Positions 13,422-25,012 of a stretch of 42,396 bases of DNA are shown one piece after another. Within the stretch, counting starts at the first letter, position 1, and the number at the start of each line of letters is the position of its first letter. Both the position numbers and the translations under genes were made by a program. Source of the DNA: Mansonella perstans (Eukaryota > Nematoda > Chromadorea > Rhabditida > Onchocercidae); contig JBAMDO010000315.1 in the NCBI GenBank assembly GCA_037074765.1, positions 1 through 42,396 on the forward strand, read 5' to 3'. The notes under the pieces were generated by a model. The model saw nothing but the letters and a program-made list of their open reading frames with translations, was not told the origin of the DNA and made no database searches.

Positions 13422-15106
13422 AGCTTAGTCCAGAGTTTGGAGTTTGAAGACAAATTTAAGCATAATAAGAATGAAATAATCATAAAATTATTGTCTGCAA
13501 AAATTCATGGATGTTCTTCAAGTCGTATGCATTGAACAGATGATAAAGTCTAAAATTAAAGAAATTTAAACAACAATATGAAAGAGACTAAGTTTGAAGA
13601 TTATCAATTCTTTAGACATCCAATCAAAACCCTTTCATTATATCCGATCTGTTTTGATAACAGAATAATGTGAAGAAAAGAATGATAATTTAATCTTCGA
13701 ATTAAGCCTGCAGTTAAAAAAGAAAATTAAAAATTAAAAAAGAAAACTCCATCATCTAAAAATGAAGAATTTATGCCATTTATCCATATCGTTTCGTATT
13801 TTCAAAATTTTCATAACAATACGGGATTATATTTGGTTGATTAATCATCCGCTAAAAAAGTTCGATACAGAATGAATCGTTAACAAATTTACTACTGAAT
13901 CAACTGTGCCAAATTGATAGTTTGCCATATGTTCACTGTTTTCTAAGCATTCGGTCTATCGAATAATAATTCTAATGCTCATTTATAACTTCGAAATAAT
14001 TCGATAAACTATAATTTTTTTTAAAGATTTATTTGAATGCAATTTTTTTAACATGGAATTATGGGAGTCTTAGAAGTGAAATTTAGTTTATGGACCTAAA
14101 ATTTAACTTCATTGAAGAGAAAATTGAAGTTTTGTCTGCGTAATTATATTTGTTGGAAATGCTAGTTTAAGAATATATTTAATAGCTTTGAAGGAAGTAA
14201 ATTACAGTTAAGCACAACTTTTTCGATATGCGACTAATTTCAGACTATCAATATTGGGCTATTACCAAGAAAAAATCTTTCAGAAATACATTAAATTGAA
14301 TTTTTGAATATTTGTCATATTTTCAATAAAAACGGATTTATTTACTTGTTAATTAACTTTTAATCTTAATATATTTATAATATGTAATGATGCATCAACA
14401 AATATATATATATAGCCCAGGCTAATTTACTGAAAAAGCTAATACTATAACTTTCTCACGACTATAAAATTTTGATAGCAACAATCATTTAAATATATGA
14501 GTTATACCATTAAATTTTAATATAAGAGTTTTAAAAATACAAAAAAACAAAAATAAACAAATAAAGCAATCCAATTAAAAAAAAAAACTATCCAGTTTTT
14601 TAACAAATTATTATTAAAATTATTGCAAAAGTATGAGAGGTACAGAAATAAATTCCATCGAATAACATTTGTGCTTTGCTTCCTGCTTATTCAAAAAACT
14701 AAAAAAAAAACAAAGATATGGAAAAGTGCGTAACCTTGGTGACCAATAAATTTTTTTTTATTGAATTTCATTTTTATTGAGGATATGAAAAAACAAAAAG
14801 AAATACTAGATAAGTTAGGAAAATGGGAATTAGAAAGAGGGAGAGACGAAATTATTCATTCAACTAATATCATTAGAGTAAGTGATATATTTGATTGCTG
14901 TCATTAATATTTGATACGAAGCTAATAAGAAAAAAAAACTTGAAAGCTTACCTTTTGGCATTTCATTTTCATCTAAGGACAAAGAAGAGTTAAGGAAATT
15001 GGAATGAAGGGAGAAGAAAGATGAAAGAGTATACGATAGGTTGTTAAAGTAAAAGGATACATATTAATATTATTCCACTACTTAGTCACCTGTCATTAAC
15101 CTAGCT

Positions 15107-15160
15107 ATCCTACGATGACTTGATAGCGTCAAATAGAAGCCTAATCTGATTTTACATGAT
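15107..15160. repeat. Copy 1 of a ~50-nt dispersed direct repeat
   Basis: Shares GACTTGATAGC and ATAGAAGCCTAATCT with 15422-15480, with small indels and substitutions between them. The copies lie about 315 nt apart in the same orientation. No homology to a known element was recognised. Confidence 0.75.
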
Positions 15161-15421
15161 AATTATGTATCTTTCGCAAATTTTTCATCAACTGAAAGCA
15201 TCAATGTTTCCAGTTTAATCTGAAGAGTGATTTGAAAAAAAATGACTGAATGAATAAAGTCACGCAGTCCTACAATAGAAAGTATAAATGTGCTAGTTCA
15301 AAAAGAAAAATGAACACATAACAAGAAATGAATTAATAATTCTACTGATGCAAAAAATGAAACGAAATTTCGCAAAATCTATTATCTTCTAAAATTTATC
15401 ATTTAAAATCTGCCATCATAA

Positions 15422-15480
15422 TAGCTACTCTAAATGACTTGATAGCCTCAAAATAGAAGCCTAATCTAATTTTTTTGATT
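15422..15480. repeat. Copy 2 of a ~50-nt dispersed direct repeat
   Basis: Partner of 15107-15160. The common core is TGACTTGATAGCCTCA followed by AGAAGCCTAATCTAAT, differing from copy 1 by a few bases. Confidence 0.75.
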
Positions 15481-17899
15481 TAATTAATATATACCTTGAA
15501 ATGAGAATACCAAAAAACCAATTATTAAAAGGAATTTTCTTACAGCTTACAGGAATTTTCTTATGCATTTTTACATGACTTAATAATGCAATCTCATTAA
15601 GCACATTACATTATTATTATTATTAGCTAAAGCATTCAAATAAATTGAAATTTCTTGAGCTGATTTCTGGCTTTTTAATCATTACCGTAAAGCTATTCAA
15701 GGTAGGATATAATCAAATTATTTACTAATTGAGGATAATATTTCCGACTCGTATTAGTTGTACTTTAAAAATTTTAAAAAATTCATAACAAAGCAATAAA
15801 TCGTTTCGTGCTATTATGTTGCAAAATTATTTGGTGATTTGAAAATTATACTAAATAAGGCTCAATTTTGAGTAAACAAAAATCAAAGCTTGAAAATACA
15901 ACCAAGCATACTAAATATGAAATAAAATCAGATAGTTTATTTAATTTTTTAACCAAGATAAAACTAATATGGATTGGAAATGCAGCAAGAATAATCAGTG
16001 GAGGTGCAAACAAAAACTGGAAAGATAATATAATCAACTTCTTTTTTCTTTTTTTTTTTTTTTTAAATAAACAATATAAACAGAAACAGGATTAAAAATA
16101 ATCCCACCATTATTTAAAAACGACACCTTTCGTTAACAATAACTTGGTTAATTTATGTTTTGATTCTTCTATCGTTCCTTTTTTTTTTCATTCATGAAAG
16201 CTTTGTAAAACAACAAACTTTTAAAAATAAAACTGAAAAAATAAATTACACTTCAAAACTTGCCCGTTATTTATTGTTTCATTTTTTCCTTTTGAATGAG
16301 AAATAAATCTTATTTATAAGAAGCATTACAATCAAGTAGACAGTTTTTTGTAGTTTTTTGATGAGAGACTGTAGAATTTCTAAACAGAATTCTCAATCAA
16401 ACAAATACGCGCAAGAAACCCCTGTTTGCTTCTAGATAATTTAAAATTTTTGCATTTTTTTTTTTTTTTTTTTGAACGATCACAACTAAAGCAAGTTTAA
16501 TTATGGCATTCTATGCTTACAATCGCAACATGAAGCTAATAAGAAAAATGAAGATAGTTATTTTGAAGATACCAAATAAACATACAAGCTTTATTTTGAG
16601 AATGCCACATAAACATGCACAGTTTTTGAACGATATGAACAAAAAATTTATAAAATATGCTAAATTTTAAAAATGACCCATTAATTATCACCGGACAAAT
16701 ATATAATTATTTATAAGTGCAGTTTTTTTTCAAGATTTGAACTTCCGTTAAGTTCAAATTCCAGGCACTAATTATAAAAAAGGAAAGGAATTGATATTTA
16801 AGAAAATGGAGGAATTTCCCAGCCAAAGATTCATTTGATTTGAATCCAGAAGACACCACTGCGTGTGGAAAAATCATTGTAAGTAAAAATAGATGCATTA
16901 CATGTATAAAATAAGCAAATTACGTGCTCGATCTTGAAAAAAACTTTCTTGAAACGAAATAGTGGGAAAATTGGTATGGTATACGAGAACGGTATAATAC
17001 AAGTGATTAGAATCAAAATAATAAAGTTTAATTGAATGAAGAACATTTTCAATAATTGCAGCTATTTTCAATTTATACATATCCGAAACATCCGAAATGA
17101 CAAATCTTTTCATCCTTTTTATTTCAATTATGCAACGCACAAAACCGTATTGAATTGAAATACAGCAAAAGCGCATATCAAAAGTTAATAAATTGTAGTA
17201 AGATGAAAATAAAACCTCATTTTTTTTTTCTTTTACAGTGTTTTTCATACTTCAGAAATTCCGAAATTTCATCTTAGAATGGTTCGTTCACATTAAACGT
17301 ACAAATGTAACATATGTTGTGAGAAAGAGAATTTGCTATCAAAATATTTCAAGGAAGAAAAATGCAGTGACTGTTAAAAACTAAAATGATGAATTAACAA
17401 AATCTTTATCATCTTAAAATTACTTCCACATATTTTCTTTCGCAAAAAAAAAAATTAGCAACATAATTTTCTTTGTACCAAAAGAACATATCAGTTTAGC
17501 ATACAACAATTTAATCTACAAAACTTTGCCTGAACCTGATTATTTACTTTCATTACGAAACTTCTATGGAAATTACTGATGTCACAAATTTAAATCAGAA
17601 ATTTTGGAAATCTTTTTGAATTGTTAGTTGAATAATTGTTCAGTGATGTGCGTAAAGTGAATTCACTGACATATTGAGACCATACAAAAAACTTTGCATT
17701 ATTCTAATTTATCTTGAAATAGATGGTATAGTACTGCCCTGATTTTTCCTAATATCAAATTTTATAGAACGATTTACAATCAAAAAGAAATGCAGCTTTA
17801 TTCTCTGGATTGGCAACTGGCCAAAAAATATAAAAATTTCATACAATTATAAACGTAACAAATGGAGATCTAGATGGATCTAAATATGGTAAATGAACA

Positions 17900-17905
17900 T
17901 TTATT
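17900..17905 (-). terminator. Possible poly(A) signal of the phosphotransferase gene
   Basis: AATAAA on the minus strand about 365 nt downstream of the stop codon at 18270. It is the first one I noticed downstream, but AT-rich DNA makes chance matches common. Confidence 0.3.
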
Positions 17906-18269
17906 CAATTATTCAATTATGAATATATATTTTAATATAGCAGCATGGCAAAATCTCAAACTGAATAAGATAATAAGAATTTCTGAGATGAGAAAAAAAT
18001 AATTTCATACCCAAAAGGAAATGGATTTTTTTAGAAACAACTGATATTTCAGAGCAAAAATAGAAATAGTCAACGATGAGTGAAAATATATGAATGATTA
18101 AACTTCTATTGTTACTTTTTCTTTCATGTTTCACAAGTAAATTCCTTTCAAATGAAAGCATGCAGATGAAATTATATCACACGAACTATGGAACTTCAGT
18201 ACTCCAAACAACAATTTCAACAGTTTGAAATCTCAGGAGTGAAATGGAGAAACTAATCAGACTGCGCAT

Positions 18270-20941
18270 TCATTCCACCACTTTTCCGAACTTCTTCTCA
18301 TTTAGCGGTTTCAAGGAGAAACAGTAAACCCTGAGATGGGCACATAACTGCTGAGTGATCATCATGCAGTATAATAAAAGACTGGCATAAGCATATACCT
18401 TAAAATTAACGATTATAGTCAATTATAAAATAATACTCATATATTTTACATAAATGTACTCTCCAAGACTCTCTAAAATTATGCCAAGCTTGATGATAAG
18501 ATGAAGCCTATTTTGGATGCGCTATCTGATTGTTTGACACGGTTATGTTTGACACGCAGTCAAACATAGCCGCTTCACGCATCAATCTATCTCACCTTTC
18601 ATTGATTAAATTGCCAACAATTAAATGTAAATAAAAGTTCACTTTGAACTGAAGTACTAAAATTTTGTCAAACTTTTTGTTTTCCAACTTTTTAACTTAT
18701 TTTACGAAAAAAATCTGACTTTAAAGAACCGACTGAAATGATTATCGGAATTGATCACACGTGTAAGTTCATAGTCAAAATAAAAAATTATGGCAATAGG
18801 AAAAACAAAACAAAGAAAAAACTTACTGTGGCACAAACAAGAAGATAAAATTCGTTTACCGGCATATCGTAATACTGATTAAGCATCATCATCAACGGTG
18901 ACAGATAAATCCAATCCCACATTGCTAATTCACTACGACTCATGTGGGCCAATATTAATCTGAAACTTTTTGCAATTTTTACTAATTTTCCCAATGTTCT
19001 CTTTTACCAACATATGTTTAGAATGCTGATATTGGCAAAGAACAGCAGCAATTGAAAAATTACACACTGTTTGGTTACAATTTCATTCCTGCATCGAGTA
19101 AAGATCTAATAAATCTGAGGTACAGTTGTGATGAAAATGGAAATTTTAAAATATGCGACAAACCTCATAGTAGCTTTCGTTGATACTGCACCAAGACACA
19201 GAGTGAACAAAGTGATGTGATCATCGTAAACTGCTGTCACTGATTTACTGTATATCATGCAAAATGGTGTTATCATCATCAGTAATGGTATCAGAGGTGA
19301 TAAAACAGATGTACCCTAAAATATACAGTGAATATCAAAAAAACTGATGTAATCTAAAACTATAAAAAATTTCAACTCCAGTCCTCCTTTGAACTTACCG
19401 CAACAGTAGAACCATTCTTTCCTACACCTCCAGTAACGACATCTACGAGATAATCACCAATCTGCGAGATGCACAATAAAGAAGACAGAAAAACGGCCAC
19501 ATACTTTAAACTGATATGCAGAAACTGAAAAAATTACAGAGCTTCAGCAGAAAAACTGAAACTGAATCTTGGGTTCCAAAATGCCCAAATACCCATACAT
19601 TATCGTCAAAACTAAAAGGCAACAGCTTTATAACAACCTGCTCGGTCCAAAAACCTGTGCCAAATATAGATGTCGTTAGTAGAACGACTAAGATGGTCAT
19701 TTGTGCTTCAGTGACGTCAAATCTATAAAAACAGAACGTTAGTTGTCAATATTTTTAGATTTCCACATAAGGAAATTAAAATTCAAATTCCATCTGTACT
19801 GAAACATATATCTCAAGACTGACCTAATAATAAATCACGTAGAGAATGAACAAAAAAAATTACTTTGCGAATTTCAAACGACCCGTACAATACGTACTCC
19901 AGTGCGCACAATAAAAAAGTACAACTGATGAAACAGTTACAGAAAGTACCACGTAACGTTCTTGCCCCAGTAACATCGCGTAACAAACACTCAACGTGAC
20001 AAGTACTGAAATGTTCACATGAGTGCAAAACAAATCATTAAATGCACTCAAAGAAATAAGGATTATCGCATTTGCATTAGCACGGTAATGGCAAATAATG
20101 AAGCAGTTAAAGACGTACGACTTATACAGCAAATATCAATTTGCAAACATTACATTTAAATAACAAACCCTGCGACATAGCGTCACAACCATGATCGAGT
20201 AATTCACCTAGAGGCGAACTAGAGCCTGTACGACGCGCTTGCTTCCCATCAGTAGCATCCAATGTTTGATATAAAAATACGCCAACTGCTGCTTGGAAAT
20301 AGGCCCAAGATGACGCCTGCACTAATAGCGGTAATTGCTTTATAAATTTATAACGACTTACTCATAATTCCTTAACGACTGCACTCATATTACGAAAGAT
20401 GACACATTACTTATAATAAAACAGAAGTTAAACTTACAGCAATTTTGGCATCATACGAGAAGCAAGCCAAAACCAGTACAGTTACAAGATTTATTAAAAA
20501 TCCCAACACAGTGATTACATTTGGAGCAACCCACATAGGATAAAACTGAACCACATACTCCCAAAACCTGAAATGTACTTAGCAACAAGAGCAGTGTTTC
20601 TTAGGCGGCTTGCAGCATTACAACTACTATTATATAGTCTCTGGGAAACTCATTACAAAATCTGTTACTACCTTCTTTATGTTTTCGACTGCTACTGTTA
20701 GCTCATTAAAGGGATATATATGAGTTTCTTAAAAAGATAAAAATTAACAATAAATAAACTGGCAGAAAAGTCCTTCTAAAAATTACCGTTTCATGCAGTA
20801 CTCATCAAGCCAAGATGTATCAACTGCGGAATATTTGTGCTCTCGTAAACGGTCCATCTGAGCAACTCGAAGCTGGCAATCACTTTCCAGATAGTCTTCC
20901 CATGCATTACGTACTGACCATTTTACATATTCCATAGTTCT
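18270..20941 (-). CDS. Choline/ethanolamine phosphotransferase (CEPT-type, CDP-alcohol phosphotransferase family)
   Basis: Integral ER/Golgi membrane enzyme of the Kennedy pathway. It transfers phosphocholine or phosphoethanolamine from the CDP-alcohol to diacylglycerol. Exons: 20941-20787, 20567-20438, 20316-20169, 20005-19864, 19722-19638, 19524-19399, 19315-19164, 18959-18827 and 18398-18270; every junction keeps frame. From the ATG at 20935 the product is 397 residues, close to the usual size of the family. The signature D-G-x2-A-R-x8-G-x3-D-x3-D is intact at residues 116-138 (DGKQARR, then [10 protein letters not shown]). Other family landmarks are [50 protein letters not shown] and [10 protein letters not shown]. 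Several hydrophobic segments follow. The last exon (18398-18270) encodes [14 protein letters not shown]...KVVE then TGA. Start uncertainty: 20941 could be a trans-splice acceptor 6 nt before the ATG, or it could join in frame to exons at 23817-24837 (separate entry). Choline versus ethanolamine preference cannot be read from the sequence. Confidence 0.94.
18541..18571. other. Inverted repeat (13-bp arms, 5-nt loop) in the last phosphotransferase intron
   Basis: GGTTATGTTTGAC (18541-18553) faces GTCAAACATAGCC (18559-18571) across the loop ACGCA. All positions pair except one, which would be a U-G wobble in RNA from the plus strand. The preceding bases repeat TGTTTGACACG, so half of the palindrome is also tandemly duplicated. 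Function unknown. Confidence 0.7.
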
Positions 20942-20950
20942 CTAAATTTT
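20936..20950 (-). promoter_or_regulatory. Candidate trans-splice (SL) acceptor for the phosphotransferase
   Basis: The minus strand reads AAAAATTTAG, then AGAACT, then the start ATG at 20935. An in-frame TAG formed by the acceptor itself closes the frame upstream, so the exon must begin at an AG here. Its position 6 nt before the ATG suits spliced-leader addition, but an ordinary cis-acceptor is equally consistent. Confidence 0.5.
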
Positions 20951-21170
20951 TCATACAATTATAAGTCACAAAAACAATCAGCAAAATTTAAATAATCCAA
21001 GATTCGTATCACAAAACGCTGAAATACGAATCGATAGAAGTGCTCTCTTTAGATGAATCAGTATAATTTAATACAAAAAAAAAAAATTGATAAAAAATTG
21101 AAATCTCAGAAAGTGCTAATAGTAAATGTTCCAGTTCAAATCATCAGAGAGAATCATTCGGTGTAATGTT

Positions 21171-21567
21171 ATGAAAAAGCCTGAAGTTCAAACGAAATTT
21201 GTGCTTGTTTTTGGAAAAACAAAACGAAAAAAGCGGGCAGGAGAAAAGTGTTATTTAAATGTATGCAGTGTTAGTTAGAATTTGTAATCTGGGTGAACAA
21301 TATGAATGATTTGCTACAATCCCTAAAAATCGGAACCAAGACCGGTAAGACTAAGATTTACCGGGACAGATATGGAATAGTAATTGGACTAAAGCGATAA
21401 AGGAAAACTATAAGTGGTGATCAAACAGGTGAGGATAAAAGGAGTACAAATGACAAAATTACAACTGAAAGACGAAAACAGGCATGGATGGAATCAGCGG
21501 TCAGACAACTGGAAACTTTCAATCAAATGAATCATTCAGTGCCACATGCCTATTCACATTAAATAAA
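21171..21567 (+). pseudogene. Coding-like remnant or unrecognised small gene, with AATAAA at its end
   Basis: Three plus-strand pieces look protein-like in locally GC-richer DNA. 21171-21278 encodes 35 residues (MKKPEVQTKFVLVFGKTKRK onward). 21302-21400 encodes 32 residues (MNDLLQSLKIGTKTGKTK onward, to TAA). In the same frame after that stop, 21401-21562 gives 53 residues ending QLETFNQMNHSVPHAYSH. The final TAA overlaps AATAAA at 21562-21567. A frameshift separates pieces 1 and 2, and an in-frame stop separates 2 and 3. It may be a broken gene, a short spliced gene (a GTAAGA donor lies inside piece 2), or chance. The region sits on the strand opposite its neighbours, inside the gap between the phosphotransferase and the exons at 23817-24837. 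No family recognised. Confidence 0.3.
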
Positions 21568-22311
21568 GCAAATCAACAATTGGAATAGACCTGCGGAACT
21601 GTTTTCCTACCCAAAAGCATTCATTTTTTTCATGTCTGTTTCCTGACCTTATGAAGTTACATCACGCTCAATAATATGAGGCATGTGTCCTTATGTTTAG
21701 CTTTTGTGCATTTAATCATTAAGCACAAGTATAAGAACAATACATTTGCAGTAACACTAACCTTTCATCATTCATTTTCTCAACAGATCAAAATATTGTG
21801 GTATGATCAGATGAATATATGTTACACACCCTCCACATATAGCCTCTAATAAGATAGAAAATTAATAAAATTCAAGCAAAGGTATTGCAGTAACAGACAT
21901 TTCAGAGGTAAATACTTCGATTAAGGAAATTGCTAACACTACATGAAATAAATATTATACTTCCTGCATATGTTCATTTACAGAGAAAACCAGTGCCCTT
22001 GTTTGCTAATTACGCAATAAATTCAAGCTGTAAATATTGTTTATTTCATTGTGAATGTTTTTTAAATTTTTGCAAGATTTATATTATAAATAAAGTAAAG
22101 CAAAATTGTAAGTTGAGGAAAAATGGCAGTTAAGATAATGATCGATTTTAAAGCAGACAAAAAATAAACGCGAAAAAAAAAAAGCCCCCTGAAGACAGTC
22201 ACTCAATCGTACGGAGCTTGAAATTACGATAGCTTTGTATTCGCTACCAAATCAAAGATTAGGTAAAATGCCTCGAAAAGAAATTAATCGTTCAGGTGGT
22301 GTCTTAGAGAT

Positions 22312-22608
22312 CTAAAAAACTGCTGTATGCGGCATATACGTAGTCGCGATGCTTATTAGGCATTTAACGGCAATAGTAAGTGCGTAAGCTCTCCATCCGT
22401 TCAATAGAGCAGCTATTCCCTTAACCAATTATCGCCTCGATTAACTCAGTTTCTCAAATTGAGTATAAATTTGATGATCGCTAGTTAATTTTAAGATTCT
22501 GGCTAACCATTTAGTCTGGGTATCCGTACAAGTACCATGCGGCAGTTGTTCCTTTGTGTATAGTAACTTCCCCTGACTGAAGAACCAGACTGCAACTTTC
22601 ACATGCAT
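22312..22608 (-). pseudogene. Unrecognised coding-like minus-strand fragments
   Basis: In a GC-richer island, 22441-22608 is an open frame of 55 residues from an ATG. It includes KLLYTKEQLPHGTCTDT and ends IYTQFEKLS then TAA. Immediately downstream, 22312-22428 is an open frame without ATG of 38 residues containing GIAALLNGWRAYALTIAVKC, which reads like a membrane segment. They are in different frames with stops between, so if real they are decayed or belong to separate exons. No family recognised; chance is a serious alternative. Confidence 0.25.
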
Positions 22609-23694
22609 AAAATTATGAGAAAAACTTGGGATGGAGAAACGCTAAAAAAATGCAGTCAGTTTAAAGTGAGTTGCTTTTACAGTCAACCCCGAACTTTACC
22701 TGCTTATCGTTGCTCTTTCCAAAATAACTTTTTGAAAGATTCTATTCTATTTTTCGTTTCCATTCTAACGAAACGAAATTTACACTCCTAATTTTAGTTT
22801 TATTTTCAGTTTGAGATGACATGATACCATATTTTTGATATAATCCGCATAAGTAATTCAGTATCAATTCGTAAAAAGTAAAGTTTTTTTTTCCTTTTTT
22901 TTTTTTTTTTTGTGCAAGCATCAATAATCCGCAAAGAAAAGCAGAACGAGAGTTGGAAATAAAGACAGGACATGAGCATATTTTTCAAAAAATGTAAATG
23001 GTGACGAAATTTTGCAAATATATGAAAAGATGCATGCAGCACACAGGGAAAACATTTCTGTCACTTGAACCTATACTTTAAGAATAAAACACTAGAATGG
23101 ATAACATTAAGTCCTACATTTGACTGTTAAATAAGCAGTAACAAACCGTTTAAAAAATAAGTTGATAGTTGCCTCATTCAAATCTGTATCTGTACGTGAA
23201 TCGTTTTTTACAAATGTCTACCGTGAATATTTTATTGAGATGTGAAATCAATAAAAAACAGAAGACATTGTAATACGATGAAAACCTCCCAGCAACTTCA
23301 AAGGAAGCAAGGAGAAATTATATATAGGTTTACCAAATTAGTCCTGAAGAAAAAGGGTGGTTCAACCTTGAAATCAAAAAAATATGTAACGATACAACTG
23401 AAATGTGGTCATCATTTCACAAAAGCGAAATGGGCAAAGAATGCTCCTTCAACAATGCAATGTCAACTGTTAATGACGCAGAATACTTTATCAGTAACAG
23501 TGACATCACATCAACGTTGATCGAGCACTTTTTTTTTCACTCCAAACAATATTGTTTTGCAAGTTTATCACAGAAGAATAAAACTATTGTCTCGTTTTTA
23601 ATCAACTCTCCAATCGTGAATGATTTTCAGAAAACATCAATCATTTTCAAAAAAAAAATTAAATTTTTTGGAAAAAAAAGAACTTACTCTTTAT

Positions 23695-24837
23695 TCATAT
23701 ATCTTCGATCCAATTGCCCTGTGAATACTACCATATGACAAAAATGAAAAAAAAGAAACAGAGGAAATAACATGCAAAAAAAAAAGATAATACTGAATTA
23801 TGCACAAGGAAGATACCTCAAAGCGTGCACGATAGGAGTATTTGCTCACGTAACTTCGGGAATTTCTTATACCACAGCGACGTTCAAACTCACGTGATAA
23901 ATGTCGTGCTGTTGGTCGTACCCAACCATAACTCCGCTCTTCACCATTCATCACACCCTTAAATCTTGCACTACCCTTAACTTCATATAATACAGCTATG
24001 TTCATAAAACATACAAATTCAACCATTGACTTACGAATCTATGTACTACTATAAATACAAATGACACTCGAAAGCTACAGAATTTTGAACAAAATTTCAT
24101 AAACACAAATGCCGCACTAAACGATAGTAACTACAACAAACAATGAATAGATTAACAAATGACAAACCAGTTATGACATATACAATAAAATTAATTACTG
24201 CATTTCCAATTCTTTAGCCGCATTTTTGGATGTATATAAAAGCATTAACGCTTACGCTACAAACTGGCATGCATAAAACATCCACACTGATCACTTGGAA
24301 AAGATGAAAGTATAGCAAACACGAAACAAAAAGTTATCCCTAAAAGATCAAACAAGTGCAGACACAAACTAAACGAACGATGATCAAATAAGAAAAATTG
24401 GGTGATTTCGAAGAAAATAATCAGTTATAGAAATTACTAATATATACATTCAACTGTCGGCCACAAAGTATGTTTCAACCTACAATTGAATCTCAGAAGG
24501 TTACGCATAGAGAGATACCAATCTACTTCACTCCATGTTCCAAGTTCCATGAAAAGATGAGGTAGAATCTGGAGGTAAAAAATAGAGATTTAAGAAGCAT
24601 ACTGTAATAAAGGTCTGACTGCATATTAAGCAATTAAGTGCAGTGAAACTTGGGATGCTCTAATATGCTCCAAACATATACGGATATTGTGATAAATAGT
24701 AGACTATGATCTTTAATATTTATCACAGTAAAGATTTACACCTATCTTTCGGAGGGAAGTATATATATATAAACTACCTGTGCGTTGCCGACGGTCCAGA
24801 GCGGAGGCCCTCGACGTGACCTTCCACTGGCGTCCAT
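23695..24837 (-). CDS. Unrecognised small basic protein, or 5' exons of the phosphotransferase
   Basis: Exon 1 is 24837-24778 (MDASGRSRRGPPLWTVGNAQ, 20 codons) behind the acceptor TTTGCAG. Exon 2 is 24568-24480 (begins ILPHLFMELGTWSEVDWYLS). Exon 3 is 23964-23817 (FKGVMNGEERSYGW, ARHLSREFERRCG, YSYRARFE). Phases close exactly: 60 + 89 + 148 nt = 99 codons. Two continuations are possible. Model A: a T-rich intron of about 98 nt, then exon 23718-23695 adding GNWIEDI and TGA, with ATAAA overlapping the stop, giving a 106-residue Arg-rich protein. Model B: exon 3 joins in phase 0 to the phosphotransferase exon at 20941, extending it to 498 residues, about 100 more than the family norm. Model A fits family size better. 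The exon 3 acceptor (GTGCAAG) is weak and its position uncertain; GTGAGT and GTGAGC inside exon 3 are rival donors. No domain recognised. Confidence 0.5.
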
Positions 24838-24855
24838 AGCTGACCTGCAAACATT
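24838..24855 (-). promoter_or_regulatory. Candidate SL trans-splice acceptor, possible operon junction
   Basis: The minus strand reads TAATGTTTGCAG, then GTCAGCT, then ATG at 24837. The acceptor lies about 170 nt downstream of the AATAAA at 25013-25018 that ends the upstream gene. That is within the range of intercistronic spacing in nematode operons. Whether SL1 or SL2 is used cannot be told from DNA. Confidence 0.5.
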
Positions 24856-25012
24856 AGTATTAGTTATATTTTTACCATGACTATGGTTAATAAAATGCAC
24901 GCAGAGTAGTCTTGGATTGCTTGGAAAATGACTTCTAGAGAAACATGTGAGCCGATCCTATAAGGAATTTAACGGATGAATTGCAAACTAAAGAAATCAA
25001 TCAACGATATAC

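Larger units (their letters stand above)
10021..18269. other. AT-rich gene-free stretch downstream of the phosphotransferase gene
   Basis: About 8 kb with no supportable exon. Open frames here (for example 11736-11945 plus, 16898-17248 minus) lack motifs and acceptable exon borders. It contains a homopurine tract (13337-13421), a pair of diverged direct repeats (15107-15160 and 15422-15480) and many A/T runs. The leftmost few hundred bases before 18270 are probably the 3' UTR of the phosphotransferase. Confidence 0.6.

Noticed and set aside
13295..13535. Arg/Glu-rich frame on plus and Ser/Leu/Pro-rich frame on minus
   Set aside because: Both are translations of the GA homopurine repeat.
16898..17248. 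116-codon minus-strand ORF, among the longest in the window
   Set aside because: Composition is Ile/Tyr/Phe/Asn-rich with no domain, it overlaps other equally open frames, and no exon borders fit.
23242..23520. 92-codon plus-strand ORF, Lys/Gln/Thr-rich
   Set aside because: Less AT-biased than most, but no motif, no poly(A) signal or acceptor in place, and opposite in strand to the neighbouring exons; not enough to call.
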